In this document: one piece after another, positions 44,924 to 53,691 of the stretch
Position numbering within the stretch: the stretch's first letter is position 1
Layout of the letters: the number at the start of each line of letters is the position of its first letter
Assembly (NCBI RefSeq): GCF_000515275.1
Contig: NZ_KI911560.1
Span: 2,718,124-2,782,123 of the forward strand
Length of the DNA: 64,000 nucleotides
DNA from: Methylophilus sp. 5
Lineage (GTDB): Bacteria; Pseudomonadota; Gammaproteobacteria; Burkholderiales; Methylophilaceae
Direction: 5' to 3'
Notes under the pieces: generated by a model
What the model was told of the DNA's origin: nothing
The model's input: the letters and a program-made list of their open reading frames with translations, nothing else
Database searches by the model: none
Position numbers and translations under genes: made by a program

Positions 44924-46114
44924 ATGAATCCAAATTTAAATCTGCTCCAGCCCTACCCTTTTCAACGCTTGCGCGATCTGCTTCAGGGCCTGACGCCTAA
45001 TCCTGCCTTTAGTCACGTCAATTTGTCGATTGGTGAACCAAAACATGCCACGCCTAGCATTATTAGCGAGGCGCTTGCCAGCCACTTGGGTGGATTAGCC
45101 AACTATCCTACCACAGTCGGTATACCGGCTTTACGTGAAGCAATCAATCAATGGCTGCAGCGGCGCTACAACATTCCGGCACTCAATATTGACAAAGCAA
45201 TTTTGCCCGTCAATGGTAGCCGCGAAGCGCTGTTTGCCTTTGCGCAAGCGGTGATTGATCCCAGCGTAGCGTCACAACCGGTGGTGATTTCGCCCAACCC
45301 GTTTTACCAGATTTATGAAGGGGCCGCATTTTTGGCCGGGGCCCTGCCCTACTTTATCAACACCACGCCAGACAATGACTTTGTCATGGACCTGACGCAG
45401 GTGCCGGTAGAGATTCTTAAGCGCACGCAATTGGTGTTCGTGTGCAGCCCGGGTAATCCCTCTGGCAAAGTGATGGATATTCAGGCTTGGAAAACCCTGT
45501 TCGAGCTGTCTGATCAATATGGTTTTGTGATTGCGTCGGACGAGTGTTATTCAGAAATCTATTTTGATGAAAGCAACCCACCGATGGGTGCTTTGCAAGC
45601 GGCACACCAGCTAGGGCGTGATTTTAGTCGTATTGTGATGTTTAGCTCACTGTCCAAGCGCTCAAATGTGCCGGGCATGCGCTCGGGCTTTGTTGCCGGT
45701 GATGCTGATATTGTCGAAAAGTTTGCCTTGTATCGCACCTACCATGGCTGCGCCATGAGCCCGACGATACAGGCTGCGAGTATTGTGGCCTGGAACGACG
45801 AAGCACATGTAATCCAAAACCGTGCCTTATACAGCGAAAAATTCAACGCAGTGACGCCATTATTGCAACCAGTGTGGCCGCAAACACAATTGCCAGATGC
45901 TGCTTTTTACCTATGGATTAATACACAACAAGACGATACAGCTATTGCCAAACAACTATATCAAGAATTGAATATCACGGTATTGCCAGGTTCTTTCCTG
46001 GCGCGCGATGCGCATGGCGTGAATCCTGGTAAGGGCTTTATTCGTATGGCGCTCGTGGCCTCCACTGAAGAGACGATTGCGGCCGCGCACAGAATAAAAG
46101 ATCATCTCAAATAA
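44924..46114 (+). CDS. dapC: Succinyldiaminopimelate transaminase
   Basis: 396 residues, a fold-type I PLP aminotransferase. It converts N-succinyl-2-amino-6-ketopimelate to N-succinyl-LL-2,6-diaminopimelate in lysine and peptidoglycan synthesis. The PLP lysine is in SSLSKRSNVPGMRSGF (about 242-257). Other motifs: NLSIGEPKHATPS, VNGSREALFAFAQA, CSPGNPSGKVM and SDECYSEIYFDE. The N-terminus MNPNLNLLQPYPF is typical of betaproteobacterial DapC, supporting ATG 44924. A terminator follows. Confidence 0.94.
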   Translation: MNPNLNLLQPYPFQRLRDLLQGLTPNPAFSHVNLSIGEPKHATPSIISEALASHLGGLANYPTTVGIPALREAINQWLQRRYNIPALNIDKAILPVNGSREALFAFAQAVIDPSVASQPVVISPNPFYQIYEGAAFLAGALPYFINTTPDNDFVMDLTQVPVEILKRTQLVFVCSPGNPSGKVMDIQAWKTLFELSDQYGFVIASDECYSEIYFDESNPPMGALQAAHQLGRDFSRIVMFSSLSKRSNVPGMRSGFVAGDADIVEKFALYRTYHGCAMSPTIQAASIVAWNDEAHVIQNRALYSEKFNAVTPLLQPVWPQTQLPDAAFYLWINTQQDDTAIAKQLYQELNITVLPGSFLARDAHGVNPGKGFIRMALVASTEETIAAAHRIKDHLK

Positions 46115-46135
46115 ACTGTCAGATTAAAAAAAAAC

Positions 46136-46171
46136 AAAAAAGCCGGTTGCAACTGCAAACCGGCTTTTTTA
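46136..46171. terminator. Bidirectional terminator between dapC and the PEP-CTERM genes
   Basis: AAAAAGCCGGTT / AACCGGCTTTTT stem with an inner TGCA-containing loop, between convergent genes. Confidence 0.9.
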
Positions 46172-46184
46172 TTGCTAGAAGAAA

Positions 46185-46703
46185 CTAAGCAAATTTTCTG
46201 CGAGCGATCAAACCAATAATGCCCAAACCAACCAGCATCAATGCATTGCTTTCTGGTTCTGGTACTGGCACTACTGTTTCGTGTGCAGTAAATGTCAGTT
46301 TGTTTGACAGGGTCACATTCAATGCACCAGGATTAAATTTAAACTGGTAGTCATTGCCCGCCATCAGGTCAACAAAGGTAAATGTCGTTGTTGAGCCAAA
46401 AGACAAAGCTGGAATGCTATACGATGTAATCAAAGCACTTGTAGAGTCATACAGGCTGAAGCTGGAGCCGACGCCAATACCCAGCAAGGCTTTAAAGTCT
46501 ACAGTCACTGTAGAGTCAGAACTCAGGTCAAATGTGTAAACATCTGGTAACCAAAATGCACCTATTTGCAGCAATGATTGCTCGACCACTGGGCCTGCAT
46601 TCAAGTCACCCAAATCAGTCACGTTTGTTGTCGCAAACGCCTGATGCGAGAAACTGATGGCAGAGATTAGCGCCATAGATCCTAATACATTAGATACTTT
46701 CAT
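46185..46703 (-). CDS. PEP-CTERM sorting domain protein
   Basis: Start chosen at ATG 46703 with GAGGAG upstream. 172 residues. Signal peptide 1-23 ends near AFA-TTN. The mature part is Thr/Ser-rich, predicted beta, with few Cys. The sorting signal VPVPEPESNALMLVGLGIIG plus the basic end ARRKFA is canonical. An exosortase would cut it and release or anchor it at the surface. The gene is 39 bp after another PEP-CTERM gene on the same strand, so the two probably form an operon. Confidence 0.93.
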   Translation of the reverse strand: MKVSNVLGSMALISAISFSHQAFATTNVTDLGDLNAGPVVEQSLLQIGAFWLPDVYTFDLSSDSTVTVDFKALLGIGVGSSFSLYDSTSALITSYSIPALSFGSTTTFTFVDLMAGNDYQFKFNPGALNVTLSNKLTFTAHETVVPVPEPESNALMLVGLGIIGLIARRKFA

Positions 46704-46742
46704 ACCCACTCCTCAATTAAAAAACCAAAAAAAACTTTTAAT

Positions 46743-47231
46743 TTAAGCGGAATGTGATTTACGTAATGACACCAGACCCATCAAGGTCAGGCCAAACAGC
46801 ATCATCGAACCCAAGTCCGGTTCCGGTACTGGGGTAGTCACATTAAAGCTCAAGAAATATTGTCCGCCACTAAAACCATCTGCAGAGCCAGTCACGCGCA
46901 ATTGATACGCACCTGGCGTCAGGATGGAAGGCGTAGTCACCAGATTGTTAGACAGATCGTAGAGGCCATAGCTGAATGTACTATCCACGATGTTGTAAGC
47001 AGGCTCTGGCAGCTCGGTAATCAAAAATGAGAGTGACGCAGGCACTTGAAGATCAATGTCAAACACATCGTTGAATGTAAATTCACCTATCACACCAGCA
47101 TCGCGGTTAACAGGGACCAACAAATCGCTGGTACCATAACTCAATGTAACGTTTGTTGCATGGGCATAGCCTGCAAATGCAAACACGGTTGCAGAAACAA
47201 TTGATAATTTTTTTAACCAATGCATGAACAT
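46743..47231 (-). CDS. PEP-CTERM sorting domain protein
   Basis: 162 residues, start ATG 47231 with GAGGAG 8 nt upstream. Signal peptide about 1-26 (SIVSATVFAFAGYAHA). The mature part contains GEFTFNDVFDIDL, similar to a FxDxA-type segment seen in some PEP-CTERM proteins, and ends in the sorting signal PVPEPDLGSMMLFGLTLMG plus a basic tail. First gene of a two-gene PEP-CTERM operon beside the polysaccharide locus. Confidence 0.92.
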   Translation of the reverse strand: MFMHWLKKLSIVSATVFAFAGYAHATNVTLSYGTSDLLVPVNRDAGVIGEFTFNDVFDIDLQVPASLSFLITELPEPAYNIVDSTFSYGLYDLSNNLVTTPSILTPGAYQLRVTGSADGFSGGQYFLSFNVTTPVPEPDLGSMMLFGLTLMGLVSLRKSHSA

Positions 47232-47581
47232 GGTATTTCTCCTCAGTACAGTTAATTATTAGCCATCTTATTATGTAGTCGGGCTATTTTATATAGCCCG
47301 TATTGGCCAATCACTTTTATTTATATGTATGAATAAGCAAAAAAGAGGCCAACTGCATTAAATATCATAACCACATGATTTTATTTGATTTTTTATGCGA
47401 TAAACATTAAGGCGGCGCGGTGATATGTGTGCTTTGCACCACTTTTTAGAACCTGATGCTTGTAATGCACCATTTCAATGCACTTATTTTACAGCGCCCT
47501 GACAAAAATTAGCAAAAGAATTTGTCAGAAATATGACACTTCTGTCGATATTTCTGACAATGGGGCAGCCAAGAATCTGTT
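47232..47581. promoter_or_regulatory. 350-bp intergenic region with two inverted repeats
   Basis: No gene seen. CGGGCTAT / ATAGCCCG (47280-47300, 5-nt loop) lies 49 bp upstream of the PEP-CTERM start. A perfect 13-bp inverted repeat TTGTCAGAAATAT / ATATTTCTGACAA (47522-47560, 13-bp spacer) lies just after the manB stop; it lacks a T run, so an operator is as likely as a terminator. Confidence 0.5.
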
Positions 47582-49027
47582 TTACAAATGACTAAGCTGT
47601 TTAAGGGTGCTGCTGACCAGTGTTTGAGAGGTGATGATTGCATCGGTTTCAACGTAGCATCTAAGCTCTGGCGCGTTACCTGAAGGACGTAAATGAATAA
47701 TATTGCCAGAGACACACGTCACTCTCAGACCATCTGTGGTGTCTACGCTAGACATGGTTTCATCCAGATTTAAAGCCTGCAGCATTTGACCGGCTGCGCT
47801 CGACCAGTGTTCAAGCAGGGATTTACTTCTTTCTGTGGCAAAGTTTTGTAGGCGATCACTGGCTGTGTAGCGCTGAGGCAAGGCGGCTACCAATGCAGAC
47901 AGTGGTTTGCGTTGTCGCTTGACTTCTGCCAGCAAACAGACCACAGGCAACACGGCATCACGGGTGGGTAATGGCGCCAAGCCGGGATAGGCAGCAATCG
48001 TCGACCCCAACAAAAAGCCGCCATTTGCCTCAAAACCGGCGACACTAGGTATGCCAGCGTTAGTCGTGGCGTTCTTTTGCAATGCCTCCATACCGGCAAT
48101 CACATAAGGTGACCCAATGCGCGTACGCATGACTTGCACGAATGCACCGCTGGCTTCAATGGCGGTATTGCAACTGACAGGCACCGCCAGATGCGTAATA
48201 TTTAATGCTTTTGCGGTCAGTAAGCCGACAATATCGCCACGCAACCATTGACCTTGCTCATCGCTCATTAGTGGCCGGTCACCATCACCATCGGTAGAGA
48301 TAATGGCATCGACCTGATATTCCTGCGCCCAGTTAAGCCCTTTTTGCATATCTTCGGCAGATACGGCTTCGGTATCAATCGGGACGAAGGTATCTGAGCG
48401 CGCCAGGCAAATGACATCAGCCCCTAACTCAGTGAATAATTGGGGCAATAAATCGCGGCCAACACTTGAGTGTTGATAAACAGCCAGCTTGAGGCCAGTG
48501 AATGCGCCCTCACCCAGCAAATCTTTATAGCGCTGAATATACGCATTTTTTGCGACGAGGCTTTCTGCCGGCAATGCCGCCTCCGGCGCGGCCAAAGGCT
48601 GTAGCTCACATGCCAGCATCGCGCTTTCATCCGCTTTGCTGATTTCACCATCCGGGCGATAAAACTTGAGTCCGTTACGATCAAACGGGATATGGCTGCC
48701 AGTGACCATGATGCCGGGCATGTAATGTGTTTGCGCGAACAAGGCCAGCGCGGGTGTTGGAATCGCGCCACAAAAAATAACCTCTAGCCCCATTTGCTTA
48801 AGCATCGCGGCACAGGCCGCGGCAATCCTTGGGCTGCTAGGGCGCAGATCGACGGCAATGGCGACCTGTTTAAAATCAAAAGCGTGTTTAACCGTTTGGA
48901 CAAAAGCTTGCGTATACGCGGCACACACGTCGTCGCTCATGGCTGTCACCAGGCCTCTGGCACCACTGGTGCCAAAAGCCACGCCACATTGCTGCATCAC
49001 TGTTTGTAAGGTGTTGGCAGCAGACAT
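47582..49027 (-). CDS. manB: Phosphomannomutase/phosphoglucomutase
   Basis: Start taken at ATG 49027, one bp after the manC stop; upstream in-frame ATGs would overlap manC. 481 residues. Interconverts mannose-6-P and mannose-1-P for GDP-mannose. The phosphoserine loop reads VTGSHIPFDRNGLKF (TGSHIP where TASHNP is commonest), the metal loop STDGDGDRP, the sugar loop GFEANGGFLLG and the phosphate-binding RPSGNAPELRCY. Coupled to manC on the - strand within the polysaccharide locus. Confidence 0.92.
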   Translation of the reverse strand: MSAANTLQTVMQQCGVAFGTSGARGLVTAMSDDVCAAYTQAFVQTVKHAFDFKQVAIAVDLRPSSPRIAAACAAMLKQMGLEVIFCGAIPTPALALFAQTHYMPGIMVTGSHIPFDRNGLKFYRPDGEISKADESAMLACELQPLAAPEAALPAESLVAKNAYIQRYKDLLGEGAFTGLKLAVYQHSSVGRDLLPQLFTELGADVICLARSDTFVPIDTEAVSAEDMQKGLNWAQEYQVDAIISTDGDGDRPLMSDEQGQWLRGDIVGLLTAKALNITHLAVPVSCNTAIEASGAFVQVMRTRIGSPYVIAGMEALQKNATTNAGIPSVAGFEANGGFLLGSTIAAYPGLAPLPTRDAVLPVVCLLAEVKRQRKPLSALVAALPQRYTASDRLQNFATERSKSLLEHWSSAAGQMLQALNLDETMSSVDTTDGLRVTCVSGNIIHLRPSGNAPELRCYVETDAIITSQTLVSSTLKQLSHL

Positions 49028-49028
49028 G

Positions 49029-50441
49029 TTAGTTGCGGCCATAAGTATCTTCGTAGCGCACAATATCATCTTCGCCCAAATAGCTGCCAGATTGCACTTC
49101 AATCAAATGCAAAGGTAATTTACCCGGGTTTTCTAGCCGGTGTGTTGAGCCAATCGGGATATAGGTGGACTCATTTTCGGTAAACAACCTGGTTTCACCA
49201 TCAACCGTAATCATGGCCGAGCCGCTCACGACCACCCAGTGTTCGGCGCGGTGATGGTGCATTTGCAGTGACAGTTTTTCGCCTGGTTTCACCATAATGC
49301 GCTTTACCTGAAAGCGCTCGCCGACATCAATGCCTTCATACCAGCCCCAGGGGCGATACACACGCGGATGCACTTGATGCTCGGTACGTCCACTGGCTTT
49401 GAGGTGATCAACAATATTTTTCACCTCCTGCGCGCAGTCGCGGTGTGCCACCAGTACTGCATCGCTGGTTTCTACAATTAACAAGTCTTCTACACCCACG
49501 GCTGCGACAAAGCGGTTTTCTGCGCGAACCAGTGTATTGCTTACGTTTTTCAGGTAAACATCGCCGCGTGTGGCATTGCCTGCCGCATCATTTGGCTGCA
49601 CGTCTTTGAGTGCTGTCCAGGAGCCAACATCATTCCAGCCCATGCTCGCTGGCACAACGGCCGCCAGCTTGGTTTTCTCCATCACTGCATAGTCAATAGA
49701 ATCAGAAGGAGACTCGGCAAACGAGGCCTCGTGCAAGCGCACAAAATCGAGATCTTTGTAGCTTTGTTCAACCGCTTGAGTGACTGCGCTGACCATGGCA
49801 GGCGCATATTGCTGCAACTCAGCTAAAAATACTGCTGGTTTAAACAAGAACATGCCACTGTTCCAGTAAAAGTTACCAGCATCCAGATATTGTTGTGCGG
49901 TTGCCGCATCTGGTTTTTCAACAAAGCGAGCCACGTCAAAACAGCCATCGGCAGTGCCTAATGCATTGCCAGATTGAATATAGCCATAGCCTGTTTCCGG
50001 CAGCGTAGGCTCAATACCAAACGTGACCAGCTTGCCCTGCTCTGCCGCTACGCTAGCACGGCGTACCGCGGCTTCAAAGGCAGCCACATCCGTAATCACA
50101 TGGTCTGCTGGCAAGACCAGCATCAATACCTGTTTGTCTTTTAAAGCAATGGCCGCTGCCGCAATTGCAGGCGCCGTGTTGCGCGCTACTGGCTCCAGCA
50201 CAATGGCCTCGGGGTTTAGGCCAACCAGCCGCAATTGCTCTGCGACCAGAAAGCGGTGATCGTTACCACACACCACAATCGGTGGTTCAACCTCTGCCCA
50301 GCTGGAAAGTCTTAATAATGTATCCTGCAGCATGGTGTTTTCGGTCACCAGTGGCAACAGCTGTTTGGGCAACACTGCGCGCGACAGTGGCCATAAACGG
50401 GTACCAGAACCACCAGAAAGAATCACTGGAACAATTTTCAT
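49029..50441 (-). CDS. manC: Mannose-1-phosphate guanylyltransferase / mannose-6-phosphate isomerase
   Basis: Start chosen at ATG 50441 (MKIVPVILSGG). 470 residues. The N-terminal nucleotidyltransferase domain (LSGGSGTRLWPLSRAVLPKQ at 7-26, FVEKPD) makes GDP-mannose. The C-terminal cupin domain (RPWGWYEGIDVGERFQVKRI, PGEKLSLQMHHHRAEHWVVV) is the isomerase of the AlgA/CpsB type. Provides GDP-mannose for surface polysaccharide. manB follows directly. Confidence 0.95.
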   Translation of the reverse strand: MKIVPVILSGGSGTRLWPLSRAVLPKQLLPLVTENTMLQDTLLRLSSWAEVEPPIVVCGNDHRFLVAEQLRLVGLNPEAIVLEPVARNTAPAIAAAAIALKDKQVLMLVLPADHVITDVAAFEAAVRRASVAAEQGKLVTFGIEPTLPETGYGYIQSGNALGTADGCFDVARFVEKPDAATAQQYLDAGNFYWNSGMFLFKPAVFLAELQQYAPAMVSAVTQAVEQSYKDLDFVRLHEASFAESPSDSIDYAVMEKTKLAAVVPASMGWNDVGSWTALKDVQPNDAAGNATRGDVYLKNVSNTLVRAENRFVAAVGVEDLLIVETSDAVLVAHRDCAQEVKNIVDHLKASGRTEHQVHPRVYRPWGWYEGIDVGERFQVKRIMVKPGEKLSLQMHHHRAEHWVVVSGSAMITVDGETRLFTENESTYIPIGSTHRLENPGKLPLHLIEVQSGSYLGEDDIVRYEDTYGRN

Positions 50442-50474
50442 CTTTATCAACCTTATGCCTACATTTTTAATTCG

Positions 50475-51449
50475 TTAACTTAACTGCTTGAGTTCCCACT
50501 GCCAGGCATGCGAGACGATGGTGTCCAGTGCGGTATAAGTCGGCTGCCACGCCAGTATGCCTCTTGCGCGCTTGGCATCAGCCACCAGCCTGGCCGGGTC
50601 GCCCTCGCGCCGTGGCCCGTTAAGCACAGTCACCTGCTTGCCAGAGACGTTTTGCACGGCATCAATCACTTCTTGCACAGAAAAGCCTGAGCCATTGCCC
50701 AGATTGAAACGATCGCTGACGCCGCCATGGTTTAAATATTCCAGTGCCGCCAAATGCGCAGAACACAAATCCACAATATGAATATAGTCGCGAATGCACG
50801 TGCCGTCTGGTGTGTCGTAATCACGGCCAAATACCTGAATATTTTCGCGTCTGCCTGACGCTGCCTGCAAGATCAATGGAATCAAATGCGTCTCTGGGTC
50901 ATGGCGTTCGCCCAATTGGCCTTCAGGGTCCGCGCCAGCCGCATTAAAGTAGCGCAAGCAGACCGAGCGCAAGTCAAACGCCTTGTCATAATCGGCCAAT
51001 ACTTGCTCAATCATCCATTTTGAGCGCCCATAAGGGTTGAGTGGGCGGTTAGGATGCGCTTCGTCGATCGGCACATAGTCTGGCTCGCCGAACACCGCTG
51101 CGGTTGATGAGAAAATAAATTTTTTCACATCAAACTTAAGCATCGCATCGAGCAGATTCAGGGTGTTGGTGACATTGTTGCGGTAATAAATATCCGGTTT
51201 ACGCACAGACTCACCGACCTGAATATAAGAGGCAAAATGCATCACCGCTTCTGGCTTGTGCTGTTCAAACACCCGGTTAAGGCATTCAGGATCAGCCAAA
51301 TCGCCTTCAACAAAGCTGCCACCTAACACGGCGTCACGGTGACCGCTCGATAAGTTATCCAGCGTAATCACCGCATGACCGGCACCCAACAACATTTTCA
51401 CCATGTGGGAGCCAATATAGCCTGCACCACCTACTACTAACACTCGCAT
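50475..51449 (-). CDS. galE: UDP-glucose 4-epimerase
   Basis: 324 residues. NAD-binding GGAGYIGSHMVKMLL at the N-terminus, catalytic Ser-Ser in FSSTAAVFGEP and YGRSKWMIEQ (YxxxK), and GTCIRDYIHIVDLCSAHLAAL typical of GalE. Interconverts UDP-glucose and UDP-galactose. It lies between ugd and manC with short spacers on the same strand. Confidence 0.95.
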   Translation of the reverse strand: MRVLVVGGAGYIGSHMVKMLLGAGHAVITLDNLSSGHRDAVLGGSFVEGDLADPECLNRVFEQHKPEAVMHFASYIQVGESVRKPDIYYRNNVTNTLNLLDAMLKFDVKKFIFSSTAAVFGEPDYVPIDEAHPNRPLNPYGRSKWMIEQVLADYDKAFDLRSVCLRYFNAAGADPEGQLGERHDPETHLIPLILQAASGRRENIQVFGRDYDTPDGTCIRDYIHIVDLCSAHLAALEYLNHGGVSDRFNLGNGSGFSVQEVIDAVQNVSGKQVTVLNGPRREGDPARLVADAKRARGILAWQPTYTALDTIVSHAWQWELKQLS

Positions 51450-51467
51450 AGAGACTTCCAGAATTGA

Positions 51468-52634
51468 TTAGTCACTGCCAAACAAATCGCGGGTATACAC
51501 TTTATCTACCACATCGGCCAACTCTTTGGCTTGCCTGTTGGCGATAATAACATCCGACATTTGTTTGAACTCATTGATGTCTTTAATCACTTTAGAATTA
51601 AAAAACTCGGATTCTTCAAGCACCGGTTCATAGACGACGACTTCAATACCGCGAGCCTTGATGCGTTTCATAATGCCTTGAATAGAAGAGGCTCTAAAGT
51701 TGTCAGAGCCTGCCTTCATGATCAGACGGTAGATACCGACTACTTTCGGATCTTTTTTAATCACACTCATGGCGACAAAGTCTTTACGCGTTGTGTTCGC
51801 ATCAACAATGGCGTTAATCAGGTTTTGCGGCACTTGTGAGTAATTGGCCAGCAATTGCTTGGTATCTTTAGGCAAGCAATAGCCACCATAGCCGAATGAT
51901 GGGTTGTTGTAATGGTTACCAATACGCGGGTCCATACACACGCCTTCAATAATCTGGCGCGTATTCAGGCCATGGGTCTCGGCATAAGTATCCAGCTCGT
52001 TAAAATAGGCGACACGCATCGCGAGAAACGTATTGGCAAACAGCTTGATGGCTTCGGCTTCGGAGCTATTGGTCAATAAAATTGCGGCATCTGGCTTGAG
52101 GCAATTGTCTTTGAGCAGATTGGCAAATTTTTGTGCACGCTCTGATACCTCGCCCACCACAATGCGTGACGGATACAGGTTGTCGTAAAGGGCTTTGCCT
52201 TCACGCAAAAACTCAGGCGAAAACATCAGATTGTGACAGTTGAGTTCTGCGCGGATTTTTTCTGTGTAGCCAACCGGGATCGTCGATTTAATGACCATGA
52301 CCGCATTTGGGTTAATGGCCATTACATCTTTAATCACCGCCTCCACAGATTTGGTATTGAAGTAATTGTTTTCAGAGTCGTAATCGGTCGGTGTGGCAAT
52401 CACCACGAACTCGGCATTTTTATACGCCTCGTGTTTATCGGTCGTCGCTTTAAAGTTTAATTGTTTGTTGGCCAGAAAATCTTCAATTTCATGGTCAACA
52501 ATCGGTGATTTTTTCTGGTTAAGCAGTGCCACTTTTTCTGGCACGATATCCAGTGCAACCACTTCGTTTTTTTGAGCCAACAATACGGCCAATGACAAGC
52601 CTACATAACCAGTACCAGCAATTGCAATCTTCAC
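51468..52634 (-). CDS. ugd: UDP-glucose/GDP-mannose 6-dehydrogenase
   Basis: 388 residues, the short form of the family. NAD-binding [15 protein letters not shown] at the N-terminus, [32 protein letters not shown], and catalytic Cys in [15 protein letters not shown]. Sequence features such as [18 protein letters not shown] fit UDP-glucose dehydrogenases (UDP-glucuronate product). GDP-mannose as substrate cannot be excluded given manB/manC next door. 18 bp before galE. Confidence 0.92.
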   Translation of the reverse strand: MKIAIAGTGYVGLSLAVLLAQKNEVVALDIVPEKVALLNQKKSPIVDHEIEDFLANKQLNFKATTDKHEAYKNAEFVVIATPTDYDSENNYFNTKSVEAVIKDVMAINPNAVMVIKSTIPVGYTEKIRAELNCHNLMFSPEFLREGKALYDNLYPSRIVVGEVSERAQKFANLLKDNCLKPDAAILLTNSSEAEAIKLFANTFLAMRVAYFNELDTYAETHGLNTRQIIEGVCMDPRIGNHYNNPSFGYGGYCLPKDTKQLLANYSQVPQNLINAIVDANTTRKDFVAMSVIKKDPKVVGIYRLIMKAGSDNFRASSIQGIMKRIKARGIEVVVYEPVLEESEFFNSKVIKDINEFKQMSDVIIANRQAKELADVVDKVYTRDLFGSD

Positions 52635-52680
52635 AGGGGCTCCTTCAATATTTCTAAACTAAATTCTTTCGTGACACCGA

Positions 52681-53442
52681 TTACTTTTTCAACCACTCGC
52701 GAATAAACAGCTTGGGGAAAATAACGGCACCTACTAAATATCTTTTGACCAAACGTTTAGGCTCGGAGCACATTCTGTGCAGCCACTCGAGGCCAAACTT
52801 GCGCATCCACATAGGCGCTCTGGGTTTGTTGCCCGCCAAAAAGTCAATGGTCGCACCGACGCACAGCGCAACTTTAACTGGCAACTTGTGTGCATGTTTA
52901 TCGACCCAAAGCTCCTGCTTGGGGGCACCCAAACCAATCACCAGTAAATCAGCTTTTGCATCCGCGACTGATTGGCAGATGCGATCACAGTAGGCGCTGT
53001 CTTTTTCAAAACCAAAATCCGGACTCAAAATACCTACCACCTCGACCATTGGCCATCGTGCTTGAATATTGGCTGCAGCCACTTCGCCGACGCCTGGCAT
53101 AGCGCCTAGCAGATACACTCGTAAAGGGAGTTTCTTTTGCTGAAAACGCTCAAAAATATTGGGCACCAAGTCACTGCCTGGCACCGTTTCCGGCAATGCC
53201 TTACCAAGAATTTTAGAGGCTAATACGACTGGCTTACCATCGGCGACCACCATAGCGGCATGATCATAAGCCTGTTTTAATGCGGCATTTTTTTCAAGTT
53301 GTACGATGTGATCTACATTGGGGGTCACGACATATTTACAGTCATTGCCACCAAACTGTAGCCACTCCTGTAACACATCAATTGCGCCATTCATCGAGAA
53401 CTTGTGAATGGTGATTCCAAACATTTCTATGGTATTTGACAT
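52681..53442 (-). CDS. WecG/TagA/CpsF family glycosyltransferase
   Basis: Start chosen at ATG 53442 (MSNTIEMFG) with AGG upstream. 253 residues. Family motifs: KYVVTPNVDHIVQLEKN (Thr-Pro-Asn-Asp), VPGSDLVPNIFERF, RVYLLGAMPGVGEVAA, DLLVIGLGAPKQELWVDKH, CVGATIDFLAGNKPRAPMWM. These enzymes transfer ManNAcA or another sugar to lipid-linked intermediates at the membrane. First gene of the - strand precursor cluster. Confidence 0.93.
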   Translation of the reverse strand: MSNTIEMFGITIHKFSMNGAIDVLQEWLQFGGNDCKYVVTPNVDHIVQLEKNAALKQAYDHAAMVVADGKPVVLASKILGKALPETVPGSDLVPNIFERFQQKKLPLRVYLLGAMPGVGEVAAANIQARWPMVEVVGILSPDFGFEKDSAYCDRICQSVADAKADLLVIGLGAPKQELWVDKHAHKLPVKVALCVGATIDFLAGNKPRAPMWMRKFGLEWLHRMCSEPKRLVKRYLVGAVIFPKLFIREWLKK

Positions 53443-53608
53443 AAACAGCCTGAGACTCAACACGGTTAATTATGTTTGTGAACAATTACGTAGGATTACG
53501 TAAAAATTTATGATTATTTTTTCAGTTGCATGTGAATAAAAAAAGAACCTGTGTGATATGGTATAACCCATCAGGATTATGCGATATAAGACATTTAACC
53601 TATTCCGA

Positions 53609-53625
53609 AAGCAGCGCCGCTGCTT
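53609..53625. repeat. Short palindrome AAGCAGCGCCGCTGCTT
   Basis: 6-bp stem with a 5-nt loop (or 8-bp arms around one base), in the divergent promoter region between the WecG-type and GMC genes. No T run follows, so not an obvious terminator. Confidence 0.5.
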
Positions 53626-53691
53626 ACACCTCATCTACAGTTTCAATAATAACGCTTATTTGTGAATTTTTTTAAGTGATTTAACAAAAAT

